64,000 nt of DNA from Bacteroidales bacterium (GTDB taxonomy: Bacteria > Bacteroidota > Bacteroidia > Bacteroidales > Bacteroidaceae), in contig JAUMYJ010000003.1 of assembly GCA_030528715.1 (NCBI GenBank), positions 1 to 64,000 on the forward strand, in the 5' to 3' direction. Shown in pieces: positions 54,355-62,916 of the stretch. The number at the start of each line of letters is the position of its first letter. The first letter of the stretch is position 1. The position numbers were made by a program, and so were the translations under genes. A model generated the notes under the pieces. That model had not been told where the DNA came from and made no database searches. It was given only the letters and a program-made list of their open reading frames with translations.

Positions 54355-55332
54355 ATGTTATCCATACGCCCACTATTGCTTTCTACGGATAGTTTATCAA
54401 CGTCTGTACGCACGGCCGATGAGGCTGTGAGCGACAGTTTAGCTCTCCCTATACTCAAGCTAGCTACGCCAGTGGTCGTGCCGCCCCCAAGCTACCTCAC
54501 GAGGCAACATACAGCTACACCCAAGCAGGCCTATATTCCGCCACAGCTTGATAGTGTGGCCGATAGCCCTGTTTGGTCGCTTACAGAGGCCGCTAAGCTC
54601 TTAGGTGTTAAGCATGTGGGTGTAGTTCAAGCCGATGTACCAGGCCGTTTGCTAGGATATAGCCTACGTACAGATAGCTGGGTGGCTGGTGCGCTTCTAC
54701 TTACGTTTTTTCTTGCGGCATATACCATTACACGCTCACGGCGCTTCTTACGTCAGCAGTTTAAGGATTTTTTTCGTTTGCGTCGGCATACCAACTTGTT
54801 TGCTAATGCTGCTGACCATCAGTCGTCAAGTTGGTTTTATTTGCTTACGTTATATAGCTTAGTGGTGACGCTCATTTACTTTGATTATATGGCCACACAG
54901 CGGCCTGAGCGTCTCGAACAAGCCTCTCCCTATGCTTTTATGGGGGTGAGTGTAGCCGTGGCCTTTACTTACAATGTGCTTAAACAAGGTCTGTATGCCT
55001 GGGTGGGGCACACGTTTTTTGAGCAAGAGCAACGGCAGCAGTGGAGTAGGGCATTTGCTCTGTCGCTGTCGGTCGAGGCTATGCTGCTATTTGTGTTGCT
55101 TTTGCTTACTATGTATGCCGTTTTGGCACATGAGGTAGCTCAGTTCGTTTTGATGGCTGCCATAGGGCTTGTGTGGGTCATTCGGTGGTATAAGCAGCAG
55201 GCTATCTTCTTTGGTTATTCGTTTGGCTATGTCCACGGAATTTTGTACTTTTGCACCCTAGAAGTAATGCCCCTTATGGCCTTGTGGTACAGTTTGCAGG
55301 CTGCTGAGGCTTTTGCAGTGGCTTATCTCTGA
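54355..55332 (+). CDS. DUF4271 membrane protein
   Basis: 325 residues from ATG 54355 (a TTG immediately after the LOG stop is in frame). The N-terminal ~110 residues are Ser/Thr/Pro-rich and probably extracytoplasmic, followed by six to seven hydrophobic helices (AGALLLTFFLAAYTI, FYLLTLYSLVVTLIYF, …, GILYFCTLEVMPLMALWYSL). The pairing with a hemD-like gene downstream is the usual Bacteroidota arrangement of DUF4271. Its function is not established. Confidence 0.78.
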   Translation: MLSIRPLLLSTDSLSTSVRTADEAVSDSLALPILKLATPVVVPPPSYLTRQHTATPKQAYIPPQLDSVADSPVWSLTEAAKLLGVKHVGVVQADVPGRLLGYSLRTDSWVAGALLLTFFLAAYTITRSRRFLRQQFKDFFRLRRHTNLFANAADHQSSSWFYLLTLYSLVVTLIYFDYMATQRPERLEQASPYAFMGVSVAVAFTYNVLKQGLYAWVGHTFFEQEQRQQWSRAFALSLSVEAMLLFVLLLLTMYAVLAHEVAQFVLMAAIGLVWVIRWYKQQAIFFGYSFGYVHGILYFCTLEVMPLMALWYSLQAAEAFAVAYL

Positions 55333-55394
55333 TACCGACTAGCTAAACGCTCCCTCGGAGCTTTGAAACTTCACAAGGCCACTGGCCGCGCAAG

Positions 55395-56189
55395 ATGATA
55401 AAGATACTTATTTCACAACAAGCCCCTACTACACCCAAGTCACCTTATTATGACCTGCGCGATAAGCATGGTGTAGAGATGGTCTTTCAACCTTTAATAG
55501 CCGTAGAGCGTGTATCTACGCGTGAATTTCGTGATCAACGCATCAATATTGCAGACTTTTCGGCCGTAGTGTTTACATCGCGTCAAGCCATAGACCACTT
55601 CTTTGCTCTTTGCAAGGAAATACGCTATACCGTACCCGATGATATGAAGTACTTTACGAAGAATGAGACTATCTCGCTCTATATTCAAAAGTACGTGCAA
55701 TATCGCAAACGTAAGGTGTTTTTTAGCAAAAATGGTACGATGGACGAGCTGTATGCCTTAATGGTGAAGCACAAGAACGAGCGCTATCTCGTCCCACAAA
55801 GTACAGTGAGCTCTACCGAAGTGCCCGATGCTATGAAAGTACGCCAGCTAGACTTTGCAACCTCTGTAATGTATCGTACCGTCACGACACAATGGCCCAA
55901 GGATTTGGTGTTCGACTTCGACCTCGTGGTAGCTTTTACGCCTACTGGAGTGAAAGGCTTATTGGAAAATGTACCCGATATAGGTAAGATGAAGAAAGTA
56001 AAGCTAGGTGCTTTTGGTGCAGGCACTGCCAAAGCCTACGAAGATTATGGCCTCAAACCTGTACTCATTGCTCCCACACCACAGCAGCCAAGCATCATTG
56101 AGGCACTTGACCAATACGTAGCCAAGGCTGTAAAAGCTGCTAAGGCAGCCAAAACAAAAGCTGCCAAAGCCGCTAAAATAGCTGACTAA
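55395..56189 (+). CDS. hemD: Uroporphyrinogen-III synthase-like protein with Lys/Ala-rich tail
   Basis: 264 residues. Two alternating alpha/beta halves typical of HemD: KILISQQAPTTPKSPYYDL at the N-terminus and FDFDLVVAFTPTGVKGLLENVP near residue 180, with VVFTSRQAIDHFF between. The enzyme cyclises hydroxymethylbilane, but HemD is variable in sequence and the identification rests on this pattern and the DUF4271 neighbour. The last ~25 residues are an Ala/Lys repeat (KAVKAAKAAKTKAAKAAK) that resembles a histone H1-like tail. No other tetrapyrrole gene is in the window. Confidence 0.75.
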   Translation: MIKILISQQAPTTPKSPYYDLRDKHGVEMVFQPLIAVERVSTREFRDQRINIADFSAVVFTSRQAIDHFFALCKEIRYTVPDDMKYFTKNETISLYIQKYVQYRKRKVFFSKNGTMDELYALMVKHKNERYLVPQSTVSSTEVPDAMKVRQLDFATSVMYRTVTTQWPKDLVFDFDLVVAFTPTGVKGLLENVPDIGKMKKVKLGAFGAGTAKAYEDYGLKPVLIAPTPQQPSIIEALDQYVAKAVKAAKAAKTKAAKAAKIAD

Positions 56190-56207
56190 ACACGATGAGC
56201 AGATACA

Positions 56208-56242
56208 TCAAGTAGCGCAAACTCACGCTTAGCGTGGGTCTG
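56208..56242 (+). terminator. Terminator of hemD
   Basis: 12-bp arms TCAAGTAGCGCA and TGCGCTACTTGA with an inner stem CTCACGC/GCGTGGG, beginning 19 bp after the hemD stop. Confidence 0.65.
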
Positions 56243-56280
56243 CGCTACTTGACTATATAGTATAGTTCGGGCTAATACTT

Positions 56281-56364
56281 TGTCCGCAGTCCTCAAATGC
56301 TTGTCTGAGGACTGCGGACAAACGTTTGAAGACGGCGAGCAAATGTCTAGAAACAGCCGACGCG
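56281..56364. repeat. Intergenic palindromic array F (four 19-bp units, period 21)
   Basis: Units at 56281-56299, 56302-56320, 56323-56341 and 56344-56362 with linkers CT, AA, AA, CG. Units 1 and 2 are inverted copies over the first 13 positions (TGTCCGCAGTCCT). Ends are TGT/CGT and ACA/GCA/ACG/ATG. ACTTTAAGC follows. It lies between convergent genes, between two separate terminator-like hairpins. Confidence 0.8.
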
Positions 56365-56379
56365 ACTTTAAGCTAAACT

Positions 56380-56421
56380 ATGCTCTCCCCTGCCCAAGCT
56401 AGCTTGGGCAGGGGAGAGCAT
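56380..56421. terminator. Perfect 42-bp palindrome, terminator of the B12 operon
   Basis: Two exactly complementary 21-bp arms (56380-56400 and 56401-56421) without a loop, very G/C-rich in the middle. It starts 22 bp beyond the stop of the minus-strand gene. TGTAAAAAAT on the plus side is the other flank. Confidence 0.7.
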
Positions 56422-56443
56422 GTAAAAAATAGGTAGCCCGATA

Positions 56444-58618
56444 TTAAGGCTGTACTTTAAGTGTGATGCTACCAGCCTTGATGATGTAAGGTGTATGGTG
56501 TGTCGGTAGCATTGTGGTAAAGTGGTTGCTAGCAATTAATGTATGGCTTACTAAGCGACCATCGAGCGTATAGATACTGAGGGTGTGGCCAGCTAAGTCA
56601 ATGGCAGTAAGCTCTCCTGCGGCTACGTGGAGCGCACCCTGTGCTGTGGCCGAGCTAATGCTCGTAGGTGTGTCTGTTACGCTTACGGCAAAGGCTGTAT
56701 AGCTCTTGAAGCCACTATTGCTAGCCATGATGGTTACTTGTGTCTCACCAACGGCTTGTGGTGTGAGGCTAAGTGTGCGACCAGTCAGGGCAGTAGTCAC
56801 GATATTGGCATCTGCTGTGCTAGCTGTAAATGTGGTGGCTATATCGTAGCTATCAGCATCGGTAGCAGTGAGGGTTAGAGTCGTGTCTGGGCGACCTAGT
56901 GTGAGCGACTGCGCTGCGATTGGAGTGAGTGTGGGCGCATAGCTGTCGGTAAAGACGATATGAGCAGGAAACCAATAGTGCGGCTCAAAGGCTGTGCGTG
57001 CGACTACCTCGCCTTCGGGGCTTAGCTCCACGAGGTTGTATTGCTTGCTACCGTAGTCGCTAAACTCGGTGTAGAAGATGTGGTCGTCGGCTGGGCGTAG
57101 GCGTATGGCTGCGCCATAAATGCTTTTTAATCCCCCTAGGGTGCTGACGTTGGCTAGGAGTATGGCTTCGGGGGTTTCGGCTGTCAAGTCTATCTTGTAG
57201 ATAGCGTTGGCACTCCAACCACTTTGGGCAGCGGCATAGTAGAGGGTATTGGCTTGATTACCTGCAAAGAACGTACCTGCATTCCAGGCAAAGCTACTGT
57301 TGGGCATAGATGTAGCTAGGGCGATGCTATCGCCTACTTCGAGTGTCGTGGGGTCGTAGCTTTGTAGTAGTTTGTCTGCTGCGATGACCCATACACGGCC
57401 ATCTTTGCTCTGCGCAAATCCGCGGCCTTTAAATGTCTTGACAATGCTGTGTGTGGCAGGGTCTAGCACGATAATGTTATTGTCTTTGACGTGATGTACA
57501 AAGGCGTATGCACCGAAGCGTTGCACGAGACCCACCTCACCACTGATGCCTGCAATGGCTTGGCCAAATGTGTTGGTCGTGAGGTCGAAAGCCAACAAGC
57601 CTTTGCTTGTGCTAACATAGGCTAGCGTGTCGTTGATAGCAGCAAATGCACGGCCATCGCCACCATCGCTTAGGCTAGGAAAGGTGTCGATGGGGGTCAT
57701 TGTAGCAGCATTGAGCACGGTAAGACGATTGCCTTGGCCAGCCTGTTTGCTCATGAGGTAGAGGCGGCCTGCGTGGAGTGTGGCGTATTGTGTAGTAATG
57801 CCTAGCAAATGTGGGGTTATAGTGTCGTGTATGTTGTGAGCAATGGTGCGTGTCGTAGCATCGTAGAAATTGATACTGCCGAGCTTTTTGCCAAACCAGT
57901 CCTCGTTTACGATGTATACGCCCTCCATGAAAGTGGGTGTCTTGGGTGCAGGCGTGTAGCTTGTGAGTGTAAATGGGTCGCTCCACGTTTGATAAGTCCA
58001 TACATCAATCGCACCATTGGTGAGCTTTCTGCTGCTAGCTCCTACGGGTGACGATTGTAGTGCTGCGCCTGCTGTTCCGCTGTGGTAGGCCAGGTATCGC
58101 CCTGTAGTGCCATCGTAGCCACCGCGGTAGTGATCGGTAGTGTCGGCGGTAGTAGATGCACCTGCTTTGGCATACACATTCCAACCGAGTGGGTGGTGTA
58201 GTGTGATGCCTAGGCTTGTCACGGCTTGGCTAGCATCTCCATTGCGGTCGTAGCCTAGGCCTTCTAAGTAAAGGCCAAAGGCGCTAAGGCTTACGCGAGC
58301 ATAGAGGCGTGGGTCTGCCTTGACGATGGCTTCTAGCATATCAGCACCAGAGGGCTGCTGTGTGGCATCAAAACGATAGCCCCACACTAGGGTGTCGGTG
58401 GCTAGTCCATCGTTCCATGCTAAGACGAGTGCAGCAGAGTCTGGCCCACTACCTACCCAGCAGGCTACGCGTGGGAAGGCCAATGGTGTACTGCCACTAC
58501 GTGTTGTTGTTTGTGCAGCTTTGCGCTGCCAGCGTAGTAGTTGTGCTAGGGTGGGCGTTTGAGCCGTAGTAGTTATAGCCACTAGGCACATGAGGAAAAG
58601 GGAGTAAAGTTGCTTCAT
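56444..58618 (-). CDS. T9SS-exported DUF5074/YncE-like propeller protein of the B12 locus
   Basis: 724 residues. Signal peptide (MKQLYSLFLMCLVAITTTAQ). An N-terminal domain (~25-210) carries ACWVGSGPDSAALVLAWNDG and LVWGYRFDATQQPSGADMLEAIVKADPR, a domain often found in Bacteroidota corrinoid-uptake surface proteins. A DUF5074 beta-propeller follows (~230-560: MEGVYIVNEDWFGKKLGSINFYD…, HSIVKTFKGRGFAQSKDGRVW). Then an Ig-like segment, and a type A T9SS sorting tail (LSIYTLDGRLV…TPYIIKAGSITLKV). It is the third gene of the cobalamin-riboswitch operon, 74 bp after the BtuG-like gene. Corrinoid binding is inferred from context. Confidence 0.8.
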   Translation of the reverse strand: MKQLYSLFLMCLVAITTTAQTPTLAQLLRWQRKAAQTTTRSGSTPLAFPRVACWVGSGPDSAALVLAWNDGLATDTLVWGYRFDATQQPSGADMLEAIVKADPRLYARVSLSAFGLYLEGLGYDRNGDASQAVTSLGITLHHPLGWNVYAKAGASTTADTTDHYRGGYDGTTGRYLAYHSGTAGAALQSSPVGASSRKLTNGAIDVWTYQTWSDPFTLTSYTPAPKTPTFMEGVYIVNEDWFGKKLGSINFYDATTRTIAHNIHDTITPHLLGITTQYATLHAGRLYLMSKQAGQGNRLTVLNAATMTPIDTFPSLSDGGDGRAFAAINDTLAYVSTSKGLLAFDLTTNTFGQAIAGISGEVGLVQRFGAYAFVHHVKDNNIIVLDPATHSIVKTFKGRGFAQSKDGRVWVIAADKLLQSYDPTTLEVGDSIALATSMPNSSFAWNAGTFFAGNQANTLYYAAAQSGWSANAIYKIDLTAETPEAILLANVSTLGGLKSIYGAAIRLRPADDHIFYTEFSDYGSKQYNLVELSPEGEVVARTAFEPHYWFPAHIVFTDSYAPTLTPIAAQSLTLGRPDTTLTLTATDADSYDIATTFTASTADANIVTTALTGRTLSLTPQAVGETQVTIMASNSGFKSYTAFAVSVTDTPTSISSATAQGALHVAAGELTAIDLAGHTLSIYTLDGRLVSHTLIASNHFTTMLPTHHTPYIIKAGSITLKVQP

Positions 58619-58692
58619 ATGATTAAAAGGAGTTGTTGATAAAAAGTGCTTCGAGTGCTAGGTTAAAGAGTCGGGCTATGGGCTAGGTTATA

Positions 58693-60648
58693 TTACGGAT
58701 AGCGGCTCTCGACATAAGCGATTTCGGTAGAGACCTCGCCTAGCCAACCTACTTGTTGGTTAGTGGCGGTATAGATGCGTACAAAGTCAATATGAGTAAG
58801 GTGTACACGACGCCCCGTGTCATCGGTAGCCCAATCAATGTCAAAGTAAGCTACGCCAGGTGTATTGTCTACATAAGTACCTGCGAGTGTAGGTAGCACC
58901 CAATAGGGTGCCTCTGGTGTGCCACGATTGGTGGCTAGTGCTGGAAGGTGTGTGCCACTAAGGCTATACGGCACAGCGGGTAGCCATAGTGGCCAATAGC
59001 TTTGGCTGTGATATGCATTACGATAGATGTAGCCCGTGCGCCCTTGATTGTCTGCCCAAGGGATACTAGCTGCGCTGGGAGTATAGGTGATGGTGTAGTG
59101 TGGTGTAGTGCTAGCAGCTTTGTGAGAAGTGCTTTGAAGCTCGTACCATTCGTCGGGGTCGGGACGGCCATTGCCATTGTGATCTACGCCCACTTGCACG
59201 ATGCCTGCTTCGCTCGAACCCTCAAAGGCATTGCCTGTAATGGCTAGCTCGGCAGTGTCTATACGATTGACTACACGATGGTCAAATCCTAGCGTTACAC
59301 TGCCACCAAAGCCCCCTAGCGTAATGAGTGTGCGGTCGCGTAGTGCAGCAAGCACACGTGTGTGAATGCTATCCAAAGGCTCGTCAGCGTATGCCAATGG
59401 TAGTTTGTTTACAAACTGTCCTGGTGCTGGTGTATAGTCAAACAGACGTGTGGGTAAGCCATCACGGCTAGGAGCTTTCTCGTCTTTTGGGTTTGTCGTA
59501 GTGTTATCAAAGTGTGGCACAAAGCAAAAGTGTGCGGGAATATCGCCCGTAGTGGCTTGCCATAGCAGTGTGCCATCGGGCTGATAGGCTCGTAGTGTGC
59601 CGTTAGAGACGTAGTTGGTAGCATCGGCGATGTAGATGTGCCCCCAATCGGGGTGCACTGCAATACCATAGGGCTGTTGCCATGTGCGCTCAATGTGGGC
59701 CGAGAATAGTGGCTGGCGTACGATACGCTGTGTGCGGGTATTAAAAAGTGCAGTAGTGCGCGTATAGTTTCCTGTGTTTTCGTGATAGGTGTTACCTATA
59801 ATGTAGAGACTATCTCCTGCTAGCCACCAGCTGCTGACGGCTTGTGCAATGGTGTCGGCCACAACAAAGGTGGCAGGGTCTATACGAAAGAAGCGCGAGG
59901 GTAGTTGGCCATAGTCGCCACGACTAGATACATAGAGTTGCCCCGAAGGTGTGGCTAACACGTGGTGTAGGTTTGGGGCTACATGGAGTGTAGCTTCTAC
60001 GTTGAGTGTTGTTAGGTCTAGACGCATGAGGCGTGTGTCGTAGTGTGGCTTACGGTAACCGCCAGAGTTGGCCACGTAGAGCTTGCCTCCGAGTACGGCT
60101 AGGCCATCGGGCTGATAGCCTACCGTAGCGCGGCGTGTAATGCTTAGCGTTATGGTATCTATTTCGATGACTTGTCCGAGCGTATTATTCTGCGTGAGGT
60201 CTATGGGGCCAGCATAGCTCGTGGCATAGATTTTTCCACCATAGCTAGCTAGGTGGCGCACATTTTGTACATGTACCTGCCCTAAGTGTTTGCCAGTGGT
60301 TGCCTCCATGACCTCAATGAGATGTGAGGCATTGACGGCTATGTAGAGCTTGCTGCCATAGCGTAGGATAGCATTGCCTACATCGCCTAGGGCAAAGGCT
60401 ACAGAGGGGTTGCGTGTGGGGAAAATATTGCGGTGGTATTTTCCTGTGGTGAGGTCTGCAAAGTCTAGTGTGGCTTTATTGCTTCCCATGTTGCCTTCGT
60501 TGAGGAGGTAGAAGCCTGCTACTGAAGAGGTCGTGCTGGCTGGTGTGATGGGTGTCACTACTTCGGGTACGAGTAGCTCATCGTCGCCACGGCAGGCTGT
60601 GGCAGTGACGAGTATGAGGAGTAATAGAAGGCGAATGAGTGTAGGCAT
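58693..60648 (-). CDS. BtuG-like surface lipoprotein, propeller plus C-terminal domain
   Basis: 651 residues. Lipoprotein signal (MPTLIRLLLLLILVTATAC, Cys at residue 19, then an acidic stretch DDE typical of Bacteroidota surface export). Residues ~40-380 form a DUF5074/YVTN seven-blade-type propeller (GFYLLNEGNMGSNKATLDF at its start, as in BtuG). BtuG of Bacteroides binds cobalamin very tightly and sits on BtuB. The extra C-terminal half (~400-651) has an EF-hand-like loop DHNGNGRPDPDE and a block HIDFVRIYTATNQQVGWLGEVSTEI known from other corrinoid-locus surface proteins. It starts 2 bp from the receptor's stop, so translation is probably coupled. Confidence 0.8.
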   Translation of the reverse strand: MPTLIRLLLLLILVTATACRGDDELLVPEVVTPITPASTTSSVAGFYLLNEGNMGSNKATLDFADLTTGKYHRNIFPTRNPSVAFALGDVGNAILRYGSKLYIAVNASHLIEVMEATTGKHLGQVHVQNVRHLASYGGKIYATSYAGPIDLTQNNTLGQVIEIDTITLSITRRATVGYQPDGLAVLGGKLYVANSGGYRKPHYDTRLMRLDLTTLNVEATLHVAPNLHHVLATPSGQLYVSSRGDYGQLPSRFFRIDPATFVVADTIAQAVSSWWLAGDSLYIIGNTYHENTGNYTRTTALFNTRTQRIVRQPLFSAHIERTWQQPYGIAVHPDWGHIYIADATNYVSNGTLRAYQPDGTLLWQATTGDIPAHFCFVPHFDNTTTNPKDEKAPSRDGLPTRLFDYTPAPGQFVNKLPLAYADEPLDSIHTRVLAALRDRTLITLGGFGGSVTLGFDHRVVNRIDTAELAITGNAFEGSSEAGIVQVGVDHNGNGRPDPDEWYELQSTSHKAASTTPHYTITYTPSAASIPWADNQGRTGYIYRNAYHSQSYWPLWLPAVPYSLSGTHLPALATNRGTPEAPYWVLPTLAGTYVDNTPGVAYFDIDWATDDTGRRVHLTHIDFVRIYTATNQQVGWLGEVSTEIAYVESRYP

Positions 60649-60650
60649 GG

Positions 60651-62675
60651 TTATAGTGTGTGTTGTAGGGTAAGGCGTAGGTTAGTGCCAGGTAGTGGGT
60701 AGCCTTTGACGATTTCGTAGCGTTGGTTGAAGAGGTTGTTGATTTCGACCGTAGCACGCCAGCGGTGCCTATTGTAGCCGAGGGATAGGTCTGTGGTGTA
60801 CCAAGCTGGTACGAAATTGTCGGCTATGTTGGCTTGCTGGTCGTAGCGTGTGCCGGTGTAGATATAGGTCATGCTAGCCCACCATGCCCCTTTTGAGAGG
60901 TATAGTGTTGCTGTGGCTGCATGGCGTGGGATATAGGCGATTTGGTGTTTGTAATAGATGGTGCTAGGGCTAGTACGGTCGGTAGCATGTTGATAGGTGT
61001 AGCTTAGGCGTAGCTGTGGCTGCCAACCTTGCATGCTGTGTGTAGGTGTGAGGGTGGCACGTGCTTCGCTGCCGAAAATACGTACACGGCCTAGGTTCAT
61101 CATTGTCCAGCGAAATTGATTACTAGTGGGTACGGCTACGATTTTGTCACTCACGTAATGTAGGTAGGTGTCGGCTGAGAGCTCTGCTTTCAGCCAGCCT
61201 TTATGTCTGTGGTAATCTGCTCCTATACTCCATTGTTTGGTATGCTCTACCTGTAAATTACTATTGCCAATCTCGGCATAATAGAGATCGTTGAGCGTTG
61301 GTAGGCGGTAGCTTTGCTTGGCTAAGGCGCGTAGTGTGAGGTAAGGTGTGGCTTGATAGGCTAGTGCTATGGCACCACTAGTGCGCGTGTGCGTGCCACG
61401 TTGAGGTGTAGCTATGGCTGTATGGTCTTTTACAAAGCCATAAGTTGTGTGTAGGTCGGCCGTCAAGTGTGCATAGTGGTAGCGATAGGCTAGTGCAGCT
61501 ACGTAGTGCTGTCGTATAGGGCGGGCGAAGCCTGCCATGTTGCTACGTAGCACGTTTATACGGCCATCTAAACCTATTGTAAGTGTGTGCTCTGCTGCTG
61601 TGTGCCATTGCCTGCGTAGTAGTGCCGAGGTGTAGGCTTCGCTTTGGCGATAGCGGTTGTCTACATGCATCACTCCGCCTTCGCGTTCGGGGTCGGTGCG
61701 GTAGCGTAGGTAGTCGTGTGCTAGTCGTATGATGCTATGCCATGTCCAAGCGTTGGATAGGGTGTGGCGATAGGTGGCTTGTAGGGCGAGGTTGGTGTCC
61801 CATTGGCGGTCGGCATGGGTAGGTAGTCCACGCACCACTGCACCTGGTAATCCTCGTGCGGAAGTGTAGAGGTAGGCTTTGGTGGTAAGGGAGCGGTTAG
61901 GGTTGCTGTCGAGGTAGTAATTGATTTCGGCACGCAGGTGGCGTACGTCGCCATTGTGACGTACGCCAGTGGTGTCGTTGGCTGTGCTGCCATTGGGTGC
62001 TGCCACGCGGTAGCGATAGCCGTAGCGTCCCGAGGTAGTAAGCCCAGCAACGCTGACGAGCCAACGCGCCTGTTTAGAGAGCTGCTCCGCATAGCGTAAC
62101 TGCCCGATGTAGGTGTCAAAGCTTGCGATGCTTGTACTAAGCTGCCACCAGCGGCGTTGCTGTGTTGTAAATTGAGGCTTACGGCTATGTAGCTGTACCA
62201 TGGCCGCGGCGAGTAAGCTACTAGCCGAGGTCATTTGTGTGGCATCTGTGTGCTGGCTTAGGGCTACGGCTTCGAGGTCGTCAAGGGCAAAGCGTCCGAG
62301 GTCTATCTGTCCGTTTTGGGCATTGTGTAAGGCTACGCCATCAAGTGTCACGGCCGTGTGGTGTGTGCCAAGGCTACGTACATTGACTGTTTTGAGTCCG
62401 CCTATGCCTCCATAGTCTTTGATTTGTAAGCCTGTAAAGTGGCGTAAAGCATCAGCCACACCTAGCCCCGATACCCGATGTAGTGCATCGCCTTGCAACA
62501 CTTGCAGTGGTGCTACCCTAGTACTTCGCACGAGGCGTAGCTGCCCGATGGTTTCGGCCGTGGCGAGGGCTATGGTGTCACTTTGTGCATACGTTGTTAA
62601 GGCGTATCCTAGCCCTATGGCCAAGATACACCACACCCTATGGGTCACCCAAATGTGTGTGATAAGTAGCTTCAA
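60651..62675 (-). CDS. btuB: BtuB-like TonB-dependent corrinoid receptor, TTG start
   Basis: 674 residues. No in-frame ATG exists before the plug, and TTG 62675 gives a good signal peptide (LLITHIWVTHRVWCILAIGL… cleaved after TYAQ). The plug (~45-165) has VADALRHFTGLQIKDYGGIGGLKTVNVRSLGTHHTAVTLDGV, a BtuB-group pattern; the barrel ends LRLTLQHTL. The cobalamin riboswitch upstream makes corrinoid the likely ligand. A five-codon ORF (62689-62672) overlaps the TTG start. It heads the operon with the two propeller genes. Confidence 0.88.
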   Translation of the reverse strand: MKLLITHIWVTHRVWCILAIGLGYALTTYAQSDTIALATAETIGQLRLVRSTRVAPLQVLQGDALHRVSGLGVADALRHFTGLQIKDYGGIGGLKTVNVRSLGTHHTAVTLDGVALHNAQNGQIDLGRFALDDLEAVALSQHTDATQMTSASSLLAAAMVQLHSRKPQFTTQQRRWWQLSTSIASFDTYIGQLRYAEQLSKQARWLVSVAGLTTSGRYGYRYRVAAPNGSTANDTTGVRHNGDVRHLRAEINYYLDSNPNRSLTTKAYLYTSARGLPGAVVRGLPTHADRQWDTNLALQATYRHTLSNAWTWHSIIRLAHDYLRYRTDPEREGGVMHVDNRYRQSEAYTSALLRRQWHTAAEHTLTIGLDGRINVLRSNMAGFARPIRQHYVAALAYRYHYAHLTADLHTTYGFVKDHTAIATPQRGTHTRTSGAIALAYQATPYLTLRALAKQSYRLPTLNDLYYAEIGNSNLQVEHTKQWSIGADYHRHKGWLKAELSADTYLHYVSDKIVAVPTSNQFRWTMMNLGRVRIFGSEARATLTPTHSMQGWQPQLRLSYTYQHATDRTSPSTIYYKHQIAYIPRHAATATLYLSKGAWWASMTYIYTGTRYDQQANIADNFVPAWYTTDLSLGYNRHRWRATVEINNLFNQRYEIVKGYPLPGTNLRLTLQHTL

Positions 62676-62732
62676 TTATAAAACTTCATTAAGCCCACCC
62701 TGACGCGGAGCGGAAACACAATGTAACAAACT

Positions 62733-62893
62733 AGGGCAGGTATTCTGGCTTGTCCCTTGGCGGTTGTAGTGGCGTGTACGTTAGCTAGTCCAACCAAAGG
62801 CATACAGTAGCGCGACTGCTGGGGCTTCGAACCCCATTCCCCTATTAAGAAGTATGCTTAGAGCCTCGCTCCAAACAATACTTCACCATAGCT
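62733..62893 (-). ncRNA. Cobalamin riboswitch
   Basis: On the minus strand, 5' to 3': a P2-like hairpin GAAGTAT…ATACTTC, then AGGGGAAT, a GGGG…CCCC hairpin, the AGCAGTCGCGCTACTGTA block (consensus GC-tG-cCGC-aCTGTa), a variable arm, and the closing GGGACAAGCCAGAATACCTGCC, which matches the conserved GCCAGxAxACCTGCC 3' end. The 5' end coincides with the transcription start expected from the -7 box at 62898-62905. It should repress the receptor/propeller operon when cobalamin is plentiful. Confidence 0.93.
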
Positions 62894-62897
62894 GATG

Positions 62898-62905
62898 CAA
62901 AGATA
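62898..62905 (-). promoter_or_regulatory. -7 element of the B12 operon
   Basis: The minus strand reads TATCTTTG. No -33 TTTG is visible at the right distance; that position lies inside unit 1 of array E. Confidence 0.6.
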
Positions 62906-62916
62906 AGCATTTTTTT

